Of a DNA stretch of 37,640 bases, positions 21,441-29,833 are shown piece by piece. The position numbers were made by a program, and so were the translations under genes. The DNA comes from a virus. The stretch lies in the IMG/VR virus record IMGVR_UViG_3300035698_011674, positions 1-37,640 of that record; one strand, 5' to 3'. The notes below the pieces were generated by a model. The model was not told where the DNA came from. It made no database searches and was given only the letters and a program-made list of their open reading frames with translations. The first letter of the stretch is position 1. Each line of letters opens with the position of its first letter.

Positions 21441-21932
21441 TCAAATGTAAATAGGTATCGGCACGGACGCAGGTTGCTTGTAAGAGTTCCTGTTGCGAGT
21501 GCTACAGTAATTGAGATTGGTGATTTTGTCACCCTGCAAAGCGGTGCGTGTTCAACGCCCGCATTACAGCAGGCAGCGGGTGCAGAGACTACGACCTCAA
21601 CGTTGGCAATGGATGGTATCGCAGACGTATTTATTGGTATTGCTGCGACGGCTTCAGCGAGCGGTGAGACAGAGGACGTTCTGGTTGATGTCAGTCTTGA
21701 GGCTGTGTATGAGTTTACACAGGGTACGGCTGCGGCTATTAGTTTCGGCGACCTTGTTGCTGTTAACTGGGCTTCAAGTGCTTCAGCGTCTTATGCTTGC
21801 GTAGACCAAGCTGTTATTGCTGATGCTACTGACCCGATTGCGGTATGTGTGCGAGAGCATACAACGGCTCAGGGTACGGCGACACTGTGTAAGTTGCTGC
21901 CTAACAAGGTGATAAACCCAGCACAGAGTTAA
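21438..21932 (+). CDS. Capsid decoration-like protein, 164 aa
   Basis: The sequence is rich in Ala, Thr, Ser and Val with beta strands (RRLLVRVPVASATVIEIGDFVTL, VLVDVSLEAVYEF, GDLVAVNW). Phage head-decoration proteins have such composition and lie between protease and major capsid genes, as here. The leader matches that of the capsid gene, suggesting high expression. The trimer fold is not provable by eye; DUF2190-like is an alternative label. Confidence 0.65.
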   Translation: MSNVNRYRHGRRLLVRVPVASATVIEIGDFVTLQSGACSTPALQQAAGAETTTSTLAMDGIADVFIGIAATASASGETEDVLVDVSLEAVYEFTQGTAAAISFGDLVAVNWASSASASYACVDQAVIADATDPIAVCVREHTTAQGTATLCKLLPNKVINPAQS

Positions 21933-21995
21933 TGGCGAGTAAGTAGTAAGTGAGAGTAATTTTTAGATGGAAAACAAAAGTTTAGGAGTTAAAAA

Positions 21996-23099
21996 ATGAG
22001 TTTTGAGAATAAAGCAGGCAAGCTTACCGCAGCGATTGAGAGTTGTGGCGGATTTGACAACTTTATGGACACTACGCTCCCAGAGTTGATTGAGGCTGAA
22101 AAAGGTAAAACCCCTCTTATGCAGCCCGAAGATTTCAGCTTGAAAGAAATCAGTGAAGCGGTCAATACGTCACAGTTCCCGATTCTGACGGGTTCGCTTT
22201 TAGCGAAAAAGGTAATGGATGCGTATAATCAGTTTGACAGCGTTTTAAGTAAACTGGTTACACCGTTCAAGTCGAATTTGCAGACCGATAGGATTGCAGG
22301 TGCATATCTTAAAGGTGACTTGGAAGAAATTGCAGAAGGTGCTCCGTACCCGCATAGTGGCGACATTGCTGAGAAGTATGTCACTGTTGGCGGTACTAAA
22401 AGGGGTGAAATTCTTGATGTAACCGAAGAGAACGTAAAGTTCGACCAGACAGGTTTGGTTATGATGAGAGCTTCGCAGTTTGGTAATCGTGCGGCAGTTG
22501 ACAGGGAAAGACGTGGTATGTATACGATTCAGGACGCTACGGTTGACGGCGTGAATCATTATGCGTGGTATCCGTCTGGTACGAGGATAGCGTTGTATTC
22601 CGATACGGCGAGTGGTGCTCACAGGTTGGATAACAACATCGTTGACGTGCTGGGTGATTATACTGACATTGCTGCTGCGGACGCATTACTTGGTGTAATG
22701 ACTGACGAGAACGAAGAGCCTATTATGGCGGAAGCTAAGATTTTGCTTGTGCCGAGAACTTTGAAGGTTACAGCTCTACGAATCATTAAAAACGAGTATA
22801 TGCCCGCAAACAGTGGTTCGTCCGTTGGCTTTATGGAAAAGAATCCATTTGCCAATACGGTTGAGGTTCTGGTGTCGCCGTTTATTGACAAGGTATCGGC
22901 TAATGACTGGTATTACGGTGACTTTAAAAAGCAGTATGTCGAGAAGATTATTTATCCGATTCAGGTGCTTTCGCGGAAAGATAATAAGAACGATGATGCG
23001 TGGGAACGTGATATTGTGGCAAGCTTTAAGGTACGTCACTTCACGCAGGTTGCAGCGGTTGATTTCTGCTATGTAATCAAGTCAACTGGCGAAGGTTAA
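21996..23099 (+). CDS. Major capsid protein, 367 aa
   Basis: It lies after the decoration gene and before a strong terminator, is 367 aa long, and has an HK97-fold layout of the Mu-type head subunit: an N-terminal arm (1-60), a spine-like region (about 60-150; AYLKGDLEEIAEG, GEILDVTEENVKFDQ), ILLVPRTLKVTALRII near 249-264, and a C-terminal beta part (FASFKVRHFTQVAAVD-like segment). The leader at 21977 gives a good ribosome site. It forms the capsid shell. Confidence 0.85.
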   Translation: MSFENKAGKLTAAIESCGGFDNFMDTTLPELIEAEKGKTPLMQPEDFSLKEISEAVNTSQFPILTGSLLAKKVMDAYNQFDSVLSKLVTPFKSNLQTDRIAGAYLKGDLEEIAEGAPYPHSGDIAEKYVTVGGTKRGEILDVTEENVKFDQTGLVMMRASQFGNRAAVDRERRGMYTIQDATVDGVNHYAWYPSGTRIALYSDTASGAHRLDNNIVDVLGDYTDIAAADALLGVMTDENEEPIMAEAKILLVPRTLKVTALRIIKNEYMPANSGSSVGFMEKNPFANTVEVLVSPFIDKVSANDWYYGDFKKQYVEKIIYPIQVLSRKDNKNDDAWERDIVASFKVRHFTQVAAVDFCYVIKSTGEG

Positions 23100-23127
23100 T
23101 AGTGATTTGAAGGTATAAGATTGCAAG

Positions 23128-23165
23128 AGGGCAAGGTGGTGTCAAAATTGCCTTGCCCTTTTTTT
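23128..23165 (+). terminator. Rho-independent terminator after the capsid gene
   Basis: AGGGCAAGG (23128-23136) and CCTTGCCC(T) (23151-23159) form a perfect stem with a 14-nt loop, followed by a run of T (23159-23165). It separates the abundant head genes from the connector and tail operon. Confidence 0.9.
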
Positions 23166-23184
23166 GATATAGCGAGGTGACAAG

Positions 23185-23415
23185 ATGGCTCAAATGACAC
23201 TTGCTGAGGTAGAGACTAAAATTAACGCCCTGCTTACTAATCCGCAGGTTGATTATAAAGAGGGCAATATTACTGTTTCGTCAGGCCAAAAGCTGACGCA
23301 GCTGTTGGAGTACAGGCAGCACTTGATTGATAATCCTACAGCGGAGCAGGAGTTGATAAACTTCAATATGAGCCTGAATGAGTTTGGTGAAGAACTCGGT
23401 CAGACTGTTGATTAG
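23185..23415 (+). CDS. gpW-like head-tail joining protein, 76 aa
   Basis: The pattern LAEVETKINALLTNPQVDYKEGNITV followed by KLTQLLEYRQHLID resembles gpW of lambda (helix, beta hairpin, helix, about 68 aa). Position just after the capsid gene and before the closure protein fits a connector. ATG 23185 follows GAGGTGACAAG. Confidence is limited because gpW-like proteins are short. Confidence 0.5.
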   Translation: MAQMTLAEVETKINALLTNPQVDYKEGNITVSSGQKLTQLLEYRQHLIDNPTAEQELINFNMSLNEFGEELGQTVD

Positions 23416-23426
23416 GAGATGGTTGG

Positions 23427-23783
23427 ATGTCGTTAAAAAGCAATATGCAGGATGATATTAGTTGGGTGATTGATGAGTTTGATGAATCATTGACAGTCAA
23501 AAGGGCGACCAGTACCTATGTAAACGGAAAGGCAAGTCAGAGTTGGAGTGACGTTGAAACGTTTTCTGGCGACTGGCAGCCCGTATCTGGCAGCACGATA
23601 GTTATGGAGCAGGGGATGAGGGTTAAGTCTGATGCTATGATTATCTGTGAATATGATGTTGACGTTTTGGCTGGCGATAGGGTTTACAGGGATGAGGATG
23701 GTTCTTTTGAATACGTCAACTATGTACAGAAGTATGCGGGACACCTTGAAGTGTTTATGACAAGAGTGAGTGGGAGTGCATAA
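23427..23783 (+). CDS. Head closure/head-tail adaptor protein, 118 aa
   Basis: The sequence is a beta-barrel-like adaptor: DESLTVKRATSTYVNG, SWSDVETFSGDWQPVSGSTI, AMIICEYDVDVLAGDRVYRD and FEYVNYVQKYAGHLEVFMTRV. This is the usual shape of the phage head-tail joining (SPP1 gp16/lambda FII) family. ATG 23427 follows TAGGAGATGG. Its stop overlaps the next ATG. Confidence 0.7.
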   Translation: MSLKSNMQDDISWVIDEFDESLTVKRATSTYVNGKASQSWSDVETFSGDWQPVSGSTIVMEQGMRVKSDAMIICEYDVDVLAGDRVYRDEDGSFEYVNYVQKYAGHLEVFMTRVSGSA

Positions 23784-24142
23784 TGAAAAGCGTTTTTGGT
23801 ACTGACAAAGTGTTGAGTAATATTGCGGCGAGAATGGGTGGTATTTATGCTAAGGCCGCTGAGGCTGTAGAAAAAAGTGCGGTTGATGTGTCTAATCACG
23901 CAAAGGATGGTCACGCTGGGAATATGGCTCACGCCAACAAGAGATACCAGAACCAAACGACAAATTTAACAAGGAGCATAACGCCGTCACTGTCAAAGGT
24001 TACTAAGAAGGTTATTGAGGCGGAGGTTTCGGCTAATACTGATTATGCCGAGAGGATTGAAAGTGTATATCCGTATATGTTTCCTGCGTTGCTTGCTAAC
24101 CAGCGGAAGTTTATCGAGAGAATGAAGGGAGTGTTGCTGTAA
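23783..24142 (+). CDS. HK97 gp10-like tail completion protein, 119 aa
   Basis: NLTRSITPSLSK, then VEAEVSANTDYAERIE (as VIEAEVSANTDYAERI) and YPYMFPALLANQRKFI match the pattern of HK97-gp10-like proteins (N-L-x-x-S-I ... Y-A-x-x-x-E ... PfLxPA). These join head and tail. It overlaps both neighbours by a base or more and is part of the connector cluster. Confidence 0.75.
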   Translation: MKSVFGTDKVLSNIAARMGGIYAKAAEAVEKSAVDVSNHAKDGHAGNMAHANKRYQNQTTNLTRSITPSLSKVTKKVIEAEVSANTDYAERIESVYPYMFPALLANQRKFIERMKGVLL

Positions 24143-24912
24143 TGTCTACGTTACGTGAAGCTATATATGCTCTGCTCGAAAATGACGCGGATGATGGTGT
24201 TGAGATATGTGACAATATTACTTGCGACGATGCTGGTGAGTGGACGCTTGGCACTGGATGGTCTATAGGAACTTATTTGCTGTGGCTCGGTGCTGCTGGT
24301 GTTGGTACTGCTACGCATAACCCGTCTGCTGGAATTGTTGCTGGTAGGACTTACAGGGTGGTTTATAGGACGACTTTTATAAGTGGTGGTAAGGTCACGG
24401 TGTCAGTAGGCGGTACAGCAGGGACGAAACGTGATGTGAGTGGCACTTATACTGAAGATATTGTTGCGAGCAGTACCGACGGTCTGGTGTTTACTCCTGA
24501 CGCTGGTATTGGTTCAAGCGTTTTTATTGACGATGTTTCGATAAAAGATTGCGATGCTGGAAATCTTTTTGATTTGCTCGGAGAACCGAGTGCCTCACCT
24601 TACAACTGCTATTTCAGGAATCCGCCTGAGTCGTTTGATTTTTCTGGTGGTGATAACTGCTTGACTTATTTCTTCAGTGGTATGGTTGGCAGGTTTCCAA
24701 GAGAGATATATTTGAATGTGACGGCGTGGGGCGATAACTATGAGACGGTGATGAATCGGGTGTATGACTTATTGCATAAGGCAAGCTTGACGACTACTGA
24801 TTATTCAACGTTGGTTTGCTTGTGGGATTATGCAGGTAGCGAATTGTGGGCTGATGATTTTAAGGTCTATTATCAGTTGCACAGGTTTTTGATAAAAGGG
24901 ATAGTGACCTAA
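24142..24912 (+). CDS. Tail terminator protein with inserted CBM-like domain, 256 aa
   Basis: The N-terminal 20 residues (STLREAIYALLENDADDGV) and the C-terminal part (from about 142; NLFDLLGEPSASPYNCYFRNPPESFD, CLTYFFSGMVGRFPREIYLNVTAWG, YETVMNRVYDLLHKAS) form a tail terminator-type domain. Residues about 22-138 (NITCDDAGEWTLGTGWSIG, AGRTYRVVYRTTFISGG, VFIDDVSIKDC) are a carbohydrate-binding-module-like beta sandwich inserted between them. Terminators are normally about 130-150 aa, so the extra length equals the insert. The stretch DVSIK is typical of the end of such modules. Confidence 0.65.
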   Translation: MSTLREAIYALLENDADDGVEICDNITCDDAGEWTLGTGWSIGTYLLWLGAAGVGTATHNPSAGIVAGRTYRVVYRTTFISGGKVTVSVGGTAGTKRDVSGTYTEDIVASSTDGLVFTPDAGIGSSVFIDDVSIKDCDAGNLFDLLGEPSASPYNCYFRNPPESFDFSGGDNCLTYFFSGMVGRFPREIYLNVTAWGDNYETVMNRVYDLLHKASLTTTDYSTLVCLWDYAGSELWADDFKVYYQLHRFLIKGIVT

Positions 24913-24942
24913 GTTGAGTGAGAGGAAAGAGAGGCAGTAAAA

Positions 24943-26097
24943 ATGAGTAGCAAACATCATAAAGAGGCGTTGGATGCGGTAAGGGCTAACCTTATTCACG
25001 GTAGCGTGTTGGAGGTGACGAGTAAGCCTGATTGGGGATTTGAAGAAATAAAGAGAGACACTTTGACGGTGCTTGAGTTTTTGTCGAATAAGGATTGCTA
25101 CTACGCAAATATCATATTGCACAACTTACTTGGCGAGGGCGTGCAGAGCAATACAGTTGATGCAGTTATAAAGCAGGCTATGGAGGTTGGTGTAAGGGTT
25201 GTTATGCTTGAGCATAATCCATTTTGTGACGATTTTGAGAACAATCCTCACGTGAGCGTTAATAGGGTGATGAGAGCTTTTTCCTTTCTTGATGAAGTTG
25301 GTGAGTATGATGCTCTCAATATTGGCGATAGGAATGTACTGGCGGTGGCAACAAGTCTCGATGGTGCTGGCGACAGTTTCAATCAGGTCAACGTCACTAA
25401 TCAGGTAAAGTGCTTGTCGGAGGAATGGCAGGGTAGACCTGACCCGAATAAAGGAGTGTTTTGTCATACAAGCGAAAAGCAGAGGTTTGGTGACAGAATA
25501 TTGACTAAGGATACTGTTGATTTTGTTGACAAGCTTGACGGCGGCCTAAAGATGTATGCCGTTCACGGAGGTTTGATGTGGCTTGATATTCTGGCACAGT
25601 TAAATAAGCAAAGAGATTTTATTGTTCTCGATACGTGCCTGCCTCAGCTTTTGTACGGAATGTGTGCGGTTGAGGCTATCAAGAGGTGTGAAAGCCTTAA
25701 GGAATTTGACAGGTTCTTGGACGGCGAAGGCGATGTGTATGTTTTTGGTAAGAAGCTGAAGTTGTTTGTTAACACTGACGAAATGCTCGGCTGGATGAGA
25801 AATAGTAGTGAAAAGGTTGTAAGGTCTGACGTGACTTGGCGTAACTTGCTGCGGGTTGGGTATTGGAGGCAGGAGTATAGCTATACAAGAAATAGGATTC
25901 TTGAGGGTGACGTTACGTTTGAGCACCGCTCAGTGATTGACTTGATTAAATGTGGCGAGGCCAATGGTTCTGTTGTTTATACGAGCACTGTGCTGCTTGA
26001 CGGGGTAGGGCTTGGAAAATGCCATATTATCGAGGCGATGAGCGAGAGAGATATGCCTATGCTGGTTAAGATGAAGGAGGTGGAATCAGTTGGGTAA
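24943..26097 (+). CDS. Unknown protein of the glycan cassette, 384 aa
   Basis: ATG 24943 follows GAGAGGCAGTAAAA. The N-terminal part (residues 15-85; HGSVLEVTSKPDWGFEEIKRD, NIILHNLLGEG, VGVRVVMLEHNPFCDDF) reads like a Rossmann-type enzyme of the methyltransferase class, but I do not see a full SAM motif. The C-terminal 250 residues include GVFCHTSEKQRFGDRI, KMYAVHGGLMWLDILAQL and FIVLDTCLPQLLYG and are unfamiliar. It is first in a five-gene cassette with glycosyltransferases and a deacetylase. A sugar- or lipid-transfer role is possible only by context. Confidence 0.5.
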   Translation: MSSKHHKEALDAVRANLIHGSVLEVTSKPDWGFEEIKRDTLTVLEFLSNKDCYYANIILHNLLGEGVQSNTVDAVIKQAMEVGVRVVMLEHNPFCDDFENNPHVSVNRVMRAFSFLDEVGEYDALNIGDRNVLAVATSLDGAGDSFNQVNVTNQVKCLSEEWQGRPDPNKGVFCHTSEKQRFGDRILTKDTVDFVDKLDGGLKMYAVHGGLMWLDILAQLNKQRDFIVLDTCLPQLLYGMCAVEAIKRCESLKEFDRFLDGEGDVYVFGKKLKLFVNTDEMLGWMRNSSEKVVRSDVTWRNLLRVGYWRQEYSYTRNRILEGDVTFEHRSVIDLIKCGEANGSVVYTSTVLLDGVGLGKCHIIEAMSERDMPMLVKMKEVESVG

Positions 26098-27001
26098 GCT
26101 TGGAGTCATAGTGCATAGAGATTTCCACGAAAGCAAGAGCTGGTGCTGTTGCGGTACGTGGTATTTGTACGAGGCTCTGCTTAATGAGTTTGACAGTGTT
26201 TTGATTAATTCACAGCAGGATTATGATGAGCATAAGACTGAGCTTGACGGAATGATCGGTGGCAGTCACGGTTCACCTAAGATTCAGTTTGATAGGAAAA
26301 TGAAACACAGGTCGGCGTACTTTTTGAGTGACCCGCACGACAGTAAAAGGGCGTGGTATTTGGATTACATAGAGAGGAACGATATTGACTGCGTGCTGGC
26401 TTATTACTATGAGCCGACTCTTAAGTATTATCCTGCTATGCCGAGAGAGAAGCTGGTTCATTTTACTTGGAGTTTACCTGACGAGTTTTTGATTGACGAA
26501 AAGGACATAGCCCATAAAGGACAGAAGTATTTGTCAATATTCGGGATGATGGGTTCACGTGCTTATGATGCAAGAGACTGGTGTTCTAAGTTTGCGTTTG
26601 TGCTTGACCAGAACCACAGTAGGGCGAAGAGGAAGTTTGATATTGGTGATTATTACTTGCAATTGAGAGAGTACGATGCGGTTGTTGCTGCTGGCTCTTT
26701 TTTGAAGGCATACTCGATGGTAACGCCTAAATATTATGAAGCTGCTGGCAGTGGTTGTTTGTTATTCGCACAGAGCGAGCCTGATTTGGTGTGGAACGGT
26801 TTTAACGATACGAATTGCGTTGTCTTTAATAGAGGCAATTTTTACGACAAAGCTGTTAAGTATCTTGATAATCCAGCAAAGTATCAGGAGAGGCGGGCTA
26901 ATGGTGTGAAACTGATTAGAGAGAGGCACTTGCTGAGTCACCGTTTAGCGAAAATCGAAGAACTTCTTGGAGTTGAAAGGAAGGTTAGGGATGAGAAATA
27001 G
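26090..27001 (+). CDS. Glycosyltransferase (CgeB/Glyco_trans_1_2-like), 303 aa
   Basis: The C-terminal half has the Glyco_trans_1_2 pattern: MVTPKYYEAAGSGCLLFAQSE, VVFNRGNFYDKAVKYLDNPAKYQERRANG and IRERHLLSHRLAKIEELLG. The N-terminal half (VIVHRDFHESKSWCCCGTWYLYEALL, MIGGSHGSPKIQFDRK) is the acceptor-binding domain. Start is TTG 26090, 9 nt after a perfect AAGGAGG; no ATG fits better. It overlaps the previous stop by 8 nt. Donor and acceptor are unknown. Confidence 0.75.
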   Translation: MGKLGVIVHRDFHESKSWCCCGTWYLYEALLNEFDSVLINSQQDYDEHKTELDGMIGGSHGSPKIQFDRKMKHRSAYFLSDPHDSKRAWYLDYIERNDIDCVLAYYYEPTLKYYPAMPREKLVHFTWSLPDEFLIDEKDIAHKGQKYLSIFGMMGSRAYDARDWCSKFAFVLDQNHSRAKRKFDIGDYYLQLREYDAVVAAGSFLKAYSMVTPKYYEAAGSGCLLFAQSEPDLVWNGFNDTNCVVFNRGNFYDKAVKYLDNPAKYQERRANGVKLIRERHLLSHRLAKIEELLGVERKVRDEK

Positions 27002-27482
27002 GCAGAGGGATTGGTTGGAAAAGACGTGCTTGACGCATTTGGTTGGAAGTGTGCTGTATGTTGGTGTTGCTAAGTATACAAGACATTATCACTTGCTCGC
27101 TGTGAACCCTGAACATTTCAGGACTGTTGACAATGACGGGTACGCGAGAGTGTGGGGTAGTCCTTACGGACATCACGTATGCGACTTCTTGGAGTTTGGT
27201 GGTAAACGTGCTGCTGAGATTAGGTTTGAAAATGTTGTGGTTTATGGCCTTGACCCAAAATATGCCCCAGCGGGTGAGAATTGGGCTGAGTGGAGTCGTA
27301 AATTGTTGGCTAAGGCTGATAGCTTGCTTGATGCGGGCGGTACGCTGGTGTATGGCGGCTGGGTGTATCCTGAATACAAAGAGCTGCTTGCAGAGCTGAG
27401 AACGAAGTACAACGCTGAATGGGAAGATGCTCAGGTTGAAAGTCATAAGATAAAGCTTAATAGGATGGGAATCAAGAGATGA
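26991..27482 (+). CDS. Class I methyltransferase-like protein, 163 aa
   Basis: ATG 26991 follows AAGGTTAGGG and overlaps the previous stop. The pattern VGSVLYVGVAKYTRHYHLLAV (motif I-like), NPEHFRTVDNDG (acidic motif II-like), GSPYGHHVCDFLEFGG and FENVVVYGLDP resembles a short SAM-dependent methyltransferase. The protein is short (163 aa) but could contain the core. It probably modifies the sugar or another cassette product. The fold is inferred from motif order only. Confidence 0.55.
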   Translation: MRNRQRDWLEKTCLTHLVGSVLYVGVAKYTRHYHLLAVNPEHFRTVDNDGYARVWGSPYGHHVCDFLEFGGKRAAEIRFENVVVYGLDPKYAPAGENWAEWSRKLLAKADSLLDAGGTLVYGGWVYPEYKELLAELRTKYNAEWEDAQVESHKIKLNRMGIKR

Positions 27483-28339
27483 GTGAGCGAAAAAGAGTTT
27501 TGGTTGTAATGGCTCACGCTGACGATGAGGTGATATTTGGCTGGCCTTACTTACAGAACAAGGAATATGAAAGATACCTGTTGGTTTGTGCTGAGAATGG
27601 CAAATACGAATCATTGCTCGGCGTGTGCAGGAATGAAGGAATAGTGTTGCTTCCTCCTATGGACTTGAAGCCTAAGTTTGCTGTTGATAACCCGACAGGT
27701 GCAAGAAGTATAATTATCAAGAACGTGGGCAAGGAGTTAATGGCGGTCAATCCTGATTTTATATTTACGCACAACTTCTGGGGTGAATATGGACACCCTG
27801 ACCATAGGCTTGTCAGTGGTGCTTTGTATTCGACTTTTGACAATGAAATAAGGTGCAGTGAGATGTACGCAAAAAGTGATGTGTGGAAGGTTGGCCTTAC
27901 ATATTTTCCAGCTCACCCGCACGGGATGATTGAGTGTGACTTAGGGTACTTTGAGAGAGGTCGAAATGAGTACAGGTTGAGAGGTGGCTGGACTACAAAT
28001 GAATATTTGAGCAACGCAAGTGATGAATATGCTGATATTGGTGTTTATATTCATTCGAACAAGGATGAGGTCAGAAGTGTTGATAGTAAGCCCGTTATCT
28101 TGTGGACTTGTGATGAGCCTAATTGGGCGTGGTTTAACCGAGCAAAGAGCGTTGCAGGTAGACTAAATAACTACGAGCACAGGTTTTCGTTTTCCTGCCG
28201 AGATGGCAAGAAAGTGATGATGGAGAAAGCAAGGACTGCGGATGTGGTAATGATGAATCACCCCTGTTTATTGGATGAATTTGAGGGCAAGAAGAGGGTT
28301 GTTCAGACGTTAACAAGCATGAGGATTATGGGAGTGTAA
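27479..28339 (+). CDS. PIG-L/LmbE-type N-acetyl deacetylase, 286 aa
   Basis: The metal motif AHADDE (residues 12-17; usual AHPDDE) and the H-P-D-H (106-109) in GEYGHPDHRLVSGAL mark the PIG-L family, which removes N-acetyl groups from GlcNAc-containing substrates using zinc. The family core (about 210 aa) is extended by about 90 residues with CDEPNWAWFNRAKSV. ATG 27479 overlaps the previous stop (ATGA). In the cassette it would follow a GlcNAc transfer step. Confidence 0.8.
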   Translation: MSERKRVLVVMAHADDEVIFGWPYLQNKEYERYLLVCAENGKYESLLGVCRNEGIVLLPPMDLKPKFAVDNPTGARSIIIKNVGKELMAVNPDFIFTHNFWGEYGHPDHRLVSGALYSTFDNEIRCSEMYAKSDVWKVGLTYFPAHPHGMIECDLGYFERGRNEYRLRGGWTTNEYLSNASDEYADIGVYIHSNKDEVRSVDSKPVILWTCDEPNWAWFNRAKSVAGRLNNYEHRFSFSCRDGKKVMMEKARTADVVMMNHPCLLDEFEGKKRVVQTLTSMRIMGV

Positions 28340-28341
28340 AT

Positions 28342-29256
28342 ATGATAAAGGTGCTGAGTGTTGAAAATACGTTGATATGGAGTTGGGGTATTGCCGTAAG
28401 GCAGCTCATCGACCAGCTCAAGGGCAGGTATAAAATTGTGAGGACGGTAAGAAGGCCGCACAGAGAAATTAGCAGAAGCATAACTGGGAAGTACCCAGTT
28501 ATATTGCTTCAAAATGTTGACAGTGTAATGCTTATAAATGGTGAAGATAGAAGGAAGGTGGCGTGTCGAATGGGTGGTATTGTTATAAGTGAGAAGGCTA
28601 AACCAGACAGGTATAATAAAGTGCTTATGCAGGTTGGAGCTGTGATAGCGACAAATACAGAGCTGTATCATATCAGTAAAGAGGTCAATCCTAACACTTA
28701 TTTGATTCCAAACGGCATAGATTTGAAGGTGTTTAGGCCTAACCCAAACCCCCCTGTTGAGCGTAAGTTTACAGTTGGGTTTGCTGGTAACGTTGTTGGT
28801 ATGGGAGGCAAATACAAAGGCTGGGATTTGTTTGTTCAGGCGGTGACTATTGATATGTGGAATGAGGTTGCTGTTAAGAAGTGCTTGCACGCTCACAGCC
28901 AGATGCCTCACGAAAAGATGCCTGAAGATTTTTACTGGAAAATAGACTGTTTGGTTATGCCGAGTCTGGGTGAAGGATGCAGTAATGTTGTTGGTGAGGC
29001 GTTGGCGTGTGGTGTTCCAGTTATAACTACGAAGGTCGGTTTTCACGGTGAGGAATTGAAAGACTTCGAGAATGTTTTGTTTATTGAGAGAGACAGGGAA
29101 GATTTAGTTAAAAAAGTAAGAATGTTGATTAAGGATGAAAAGCTGAGGAAAAACTTGGCTGTTAATGGTAGGCGGTTTGCCGAGCAATATCAGGAAATCG
29201 GTCAGATAGCCGAAAAATATGATTTCGTGTTGCAGCAGATTTTAAAGAAGGAGTAA
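28342..29256 (+). CDS. GT4-family glycosyltransferase, 304 aa
   Basis: The C-terminal Rossmann domain carries VGFAGNVVGMGGKYKGWDL, CLVMPSLGEGCSNVVGEAL (the E-x7-E donor motif region) and ACGVPVITTKVGFHGEEL, then RFAEQYQEIGQ, all typical of GT4 enzymes. TYLIPNGIDLKVFRP is the inter-domain linker. ATG 28342 follows GGGAGTGTAAAT. The last cassette gene, it ends just before the tail tube genes. Confidence 0.85.
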   Translation: MIKVLSVENTLIWSWGIAVRQLIDQLKGRYKIVRTVRRPHREISRSITGKYPVILLQNVDSVMLINGEDRRKVACRMGGIVISEKAKPDRYNKVLMQVGAVIATNTELYHISKEVNPNTYLIPNGIDLKVFRPNPNPPVERKFTVGFAGNVVGMGGKYKGWDLFVQAVTIDMWNEVAVKKCLHAHSQMPHEKMPEDFYWKIDCLVMPSLGEGCSNVVGEALACGVPVITTKVGFHGEELKDFENVLFIERDREDLVKKVRMLIKDEKLRKNLAVNGRRFAEQYQEIGQIAEKYDFVLQQILKKE

Positions 29257-29261
29257 AAAAA

Positions 29262-29831
29262 ATGTCGGATGTAAACAAAGTAACGCTTGGAAGCGGTACG
29301 CTTTATCTGAACGGTGTAGATGTTGGGTACTTGAAAGGGAATGTTGAATTTTCGTACTCAAGAAATATGCTACCATTTAAACCGTCCAATGCTACGGGTG
29401 TAATCAAGGAGTTTGTTATCGGCGAGACAGCGGAGCTTAAAGCTTCACTGGCTGAGCTGAAGTGTGCTAACCTTCGGTTGGCAATGGGTATTGACGAAGC
29501 TATAACGTCAAACTCAAGTTTCCCCAATGACGAGGGGACACCAACAGGTGCTTCGTATGTTGGTGATAATTCGAGTTCAAGTTTTGATATTCTCAACTTC
29601 GGCGGCAAAAAGACCGTTGATGAGATACCGTTAAGATTTGAGCACGAAAGACCAGACGGTAAAGAGGTTGTGATTGTACTTTACAAGTGCGTTGCAACTC
29701 CAGAGCTTGTGATACCGTTTACGGAAGAGGATGTCATTTTGCACGACTTGACGTTCCACGCTCTTGTTGATACTGACAGGAGTGTGGGTTCGCAGATAGG
29801 CTTTATCGCAGACCAAGTACAAGATGCATAA
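29262..29831 (+). CDS. Tail tube protein, paralogue 1, 189 aa
   Basis: ATG 29262 follows GAAGGAGTAAAAAAA. Beta-rich sequence with NKVTLGSGTLYLNGVDVGYLK, then ELKASLAELKCANLRLAMG, RFEHERPDGKEVVIVLYKC and GFIADQVQ. The layout and place before the chaperone genes identify a major tail tube subunit of the siphophage type. The gene at 29834 is a clear paralogue. Confidence 0.75.
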   Translation: MSDVNKVTLGSGTLYLNGVDVGYLKGNVEFSYSRNMLPFKPSNATGVIKEFVIGETAELKASLAELKCANLRLAMGIDEAITSNSSFPNDEGTPTGASYVGDNSSSSFDILNFGGKKTVDEIPLRFEHERPDGKEVVIVLYKCVATPELVIPFTEEDVILHDLTFHALVDTDRSVGSQIGFIADQVQDA

Positions 29832-29833
29832 CT

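Noticed and set aside
28303-29046. Reverse-strand open frame of 247 codons
   Set aside because: It is the shadow of the GT4 gene, whose motifs are clear on the + strand.
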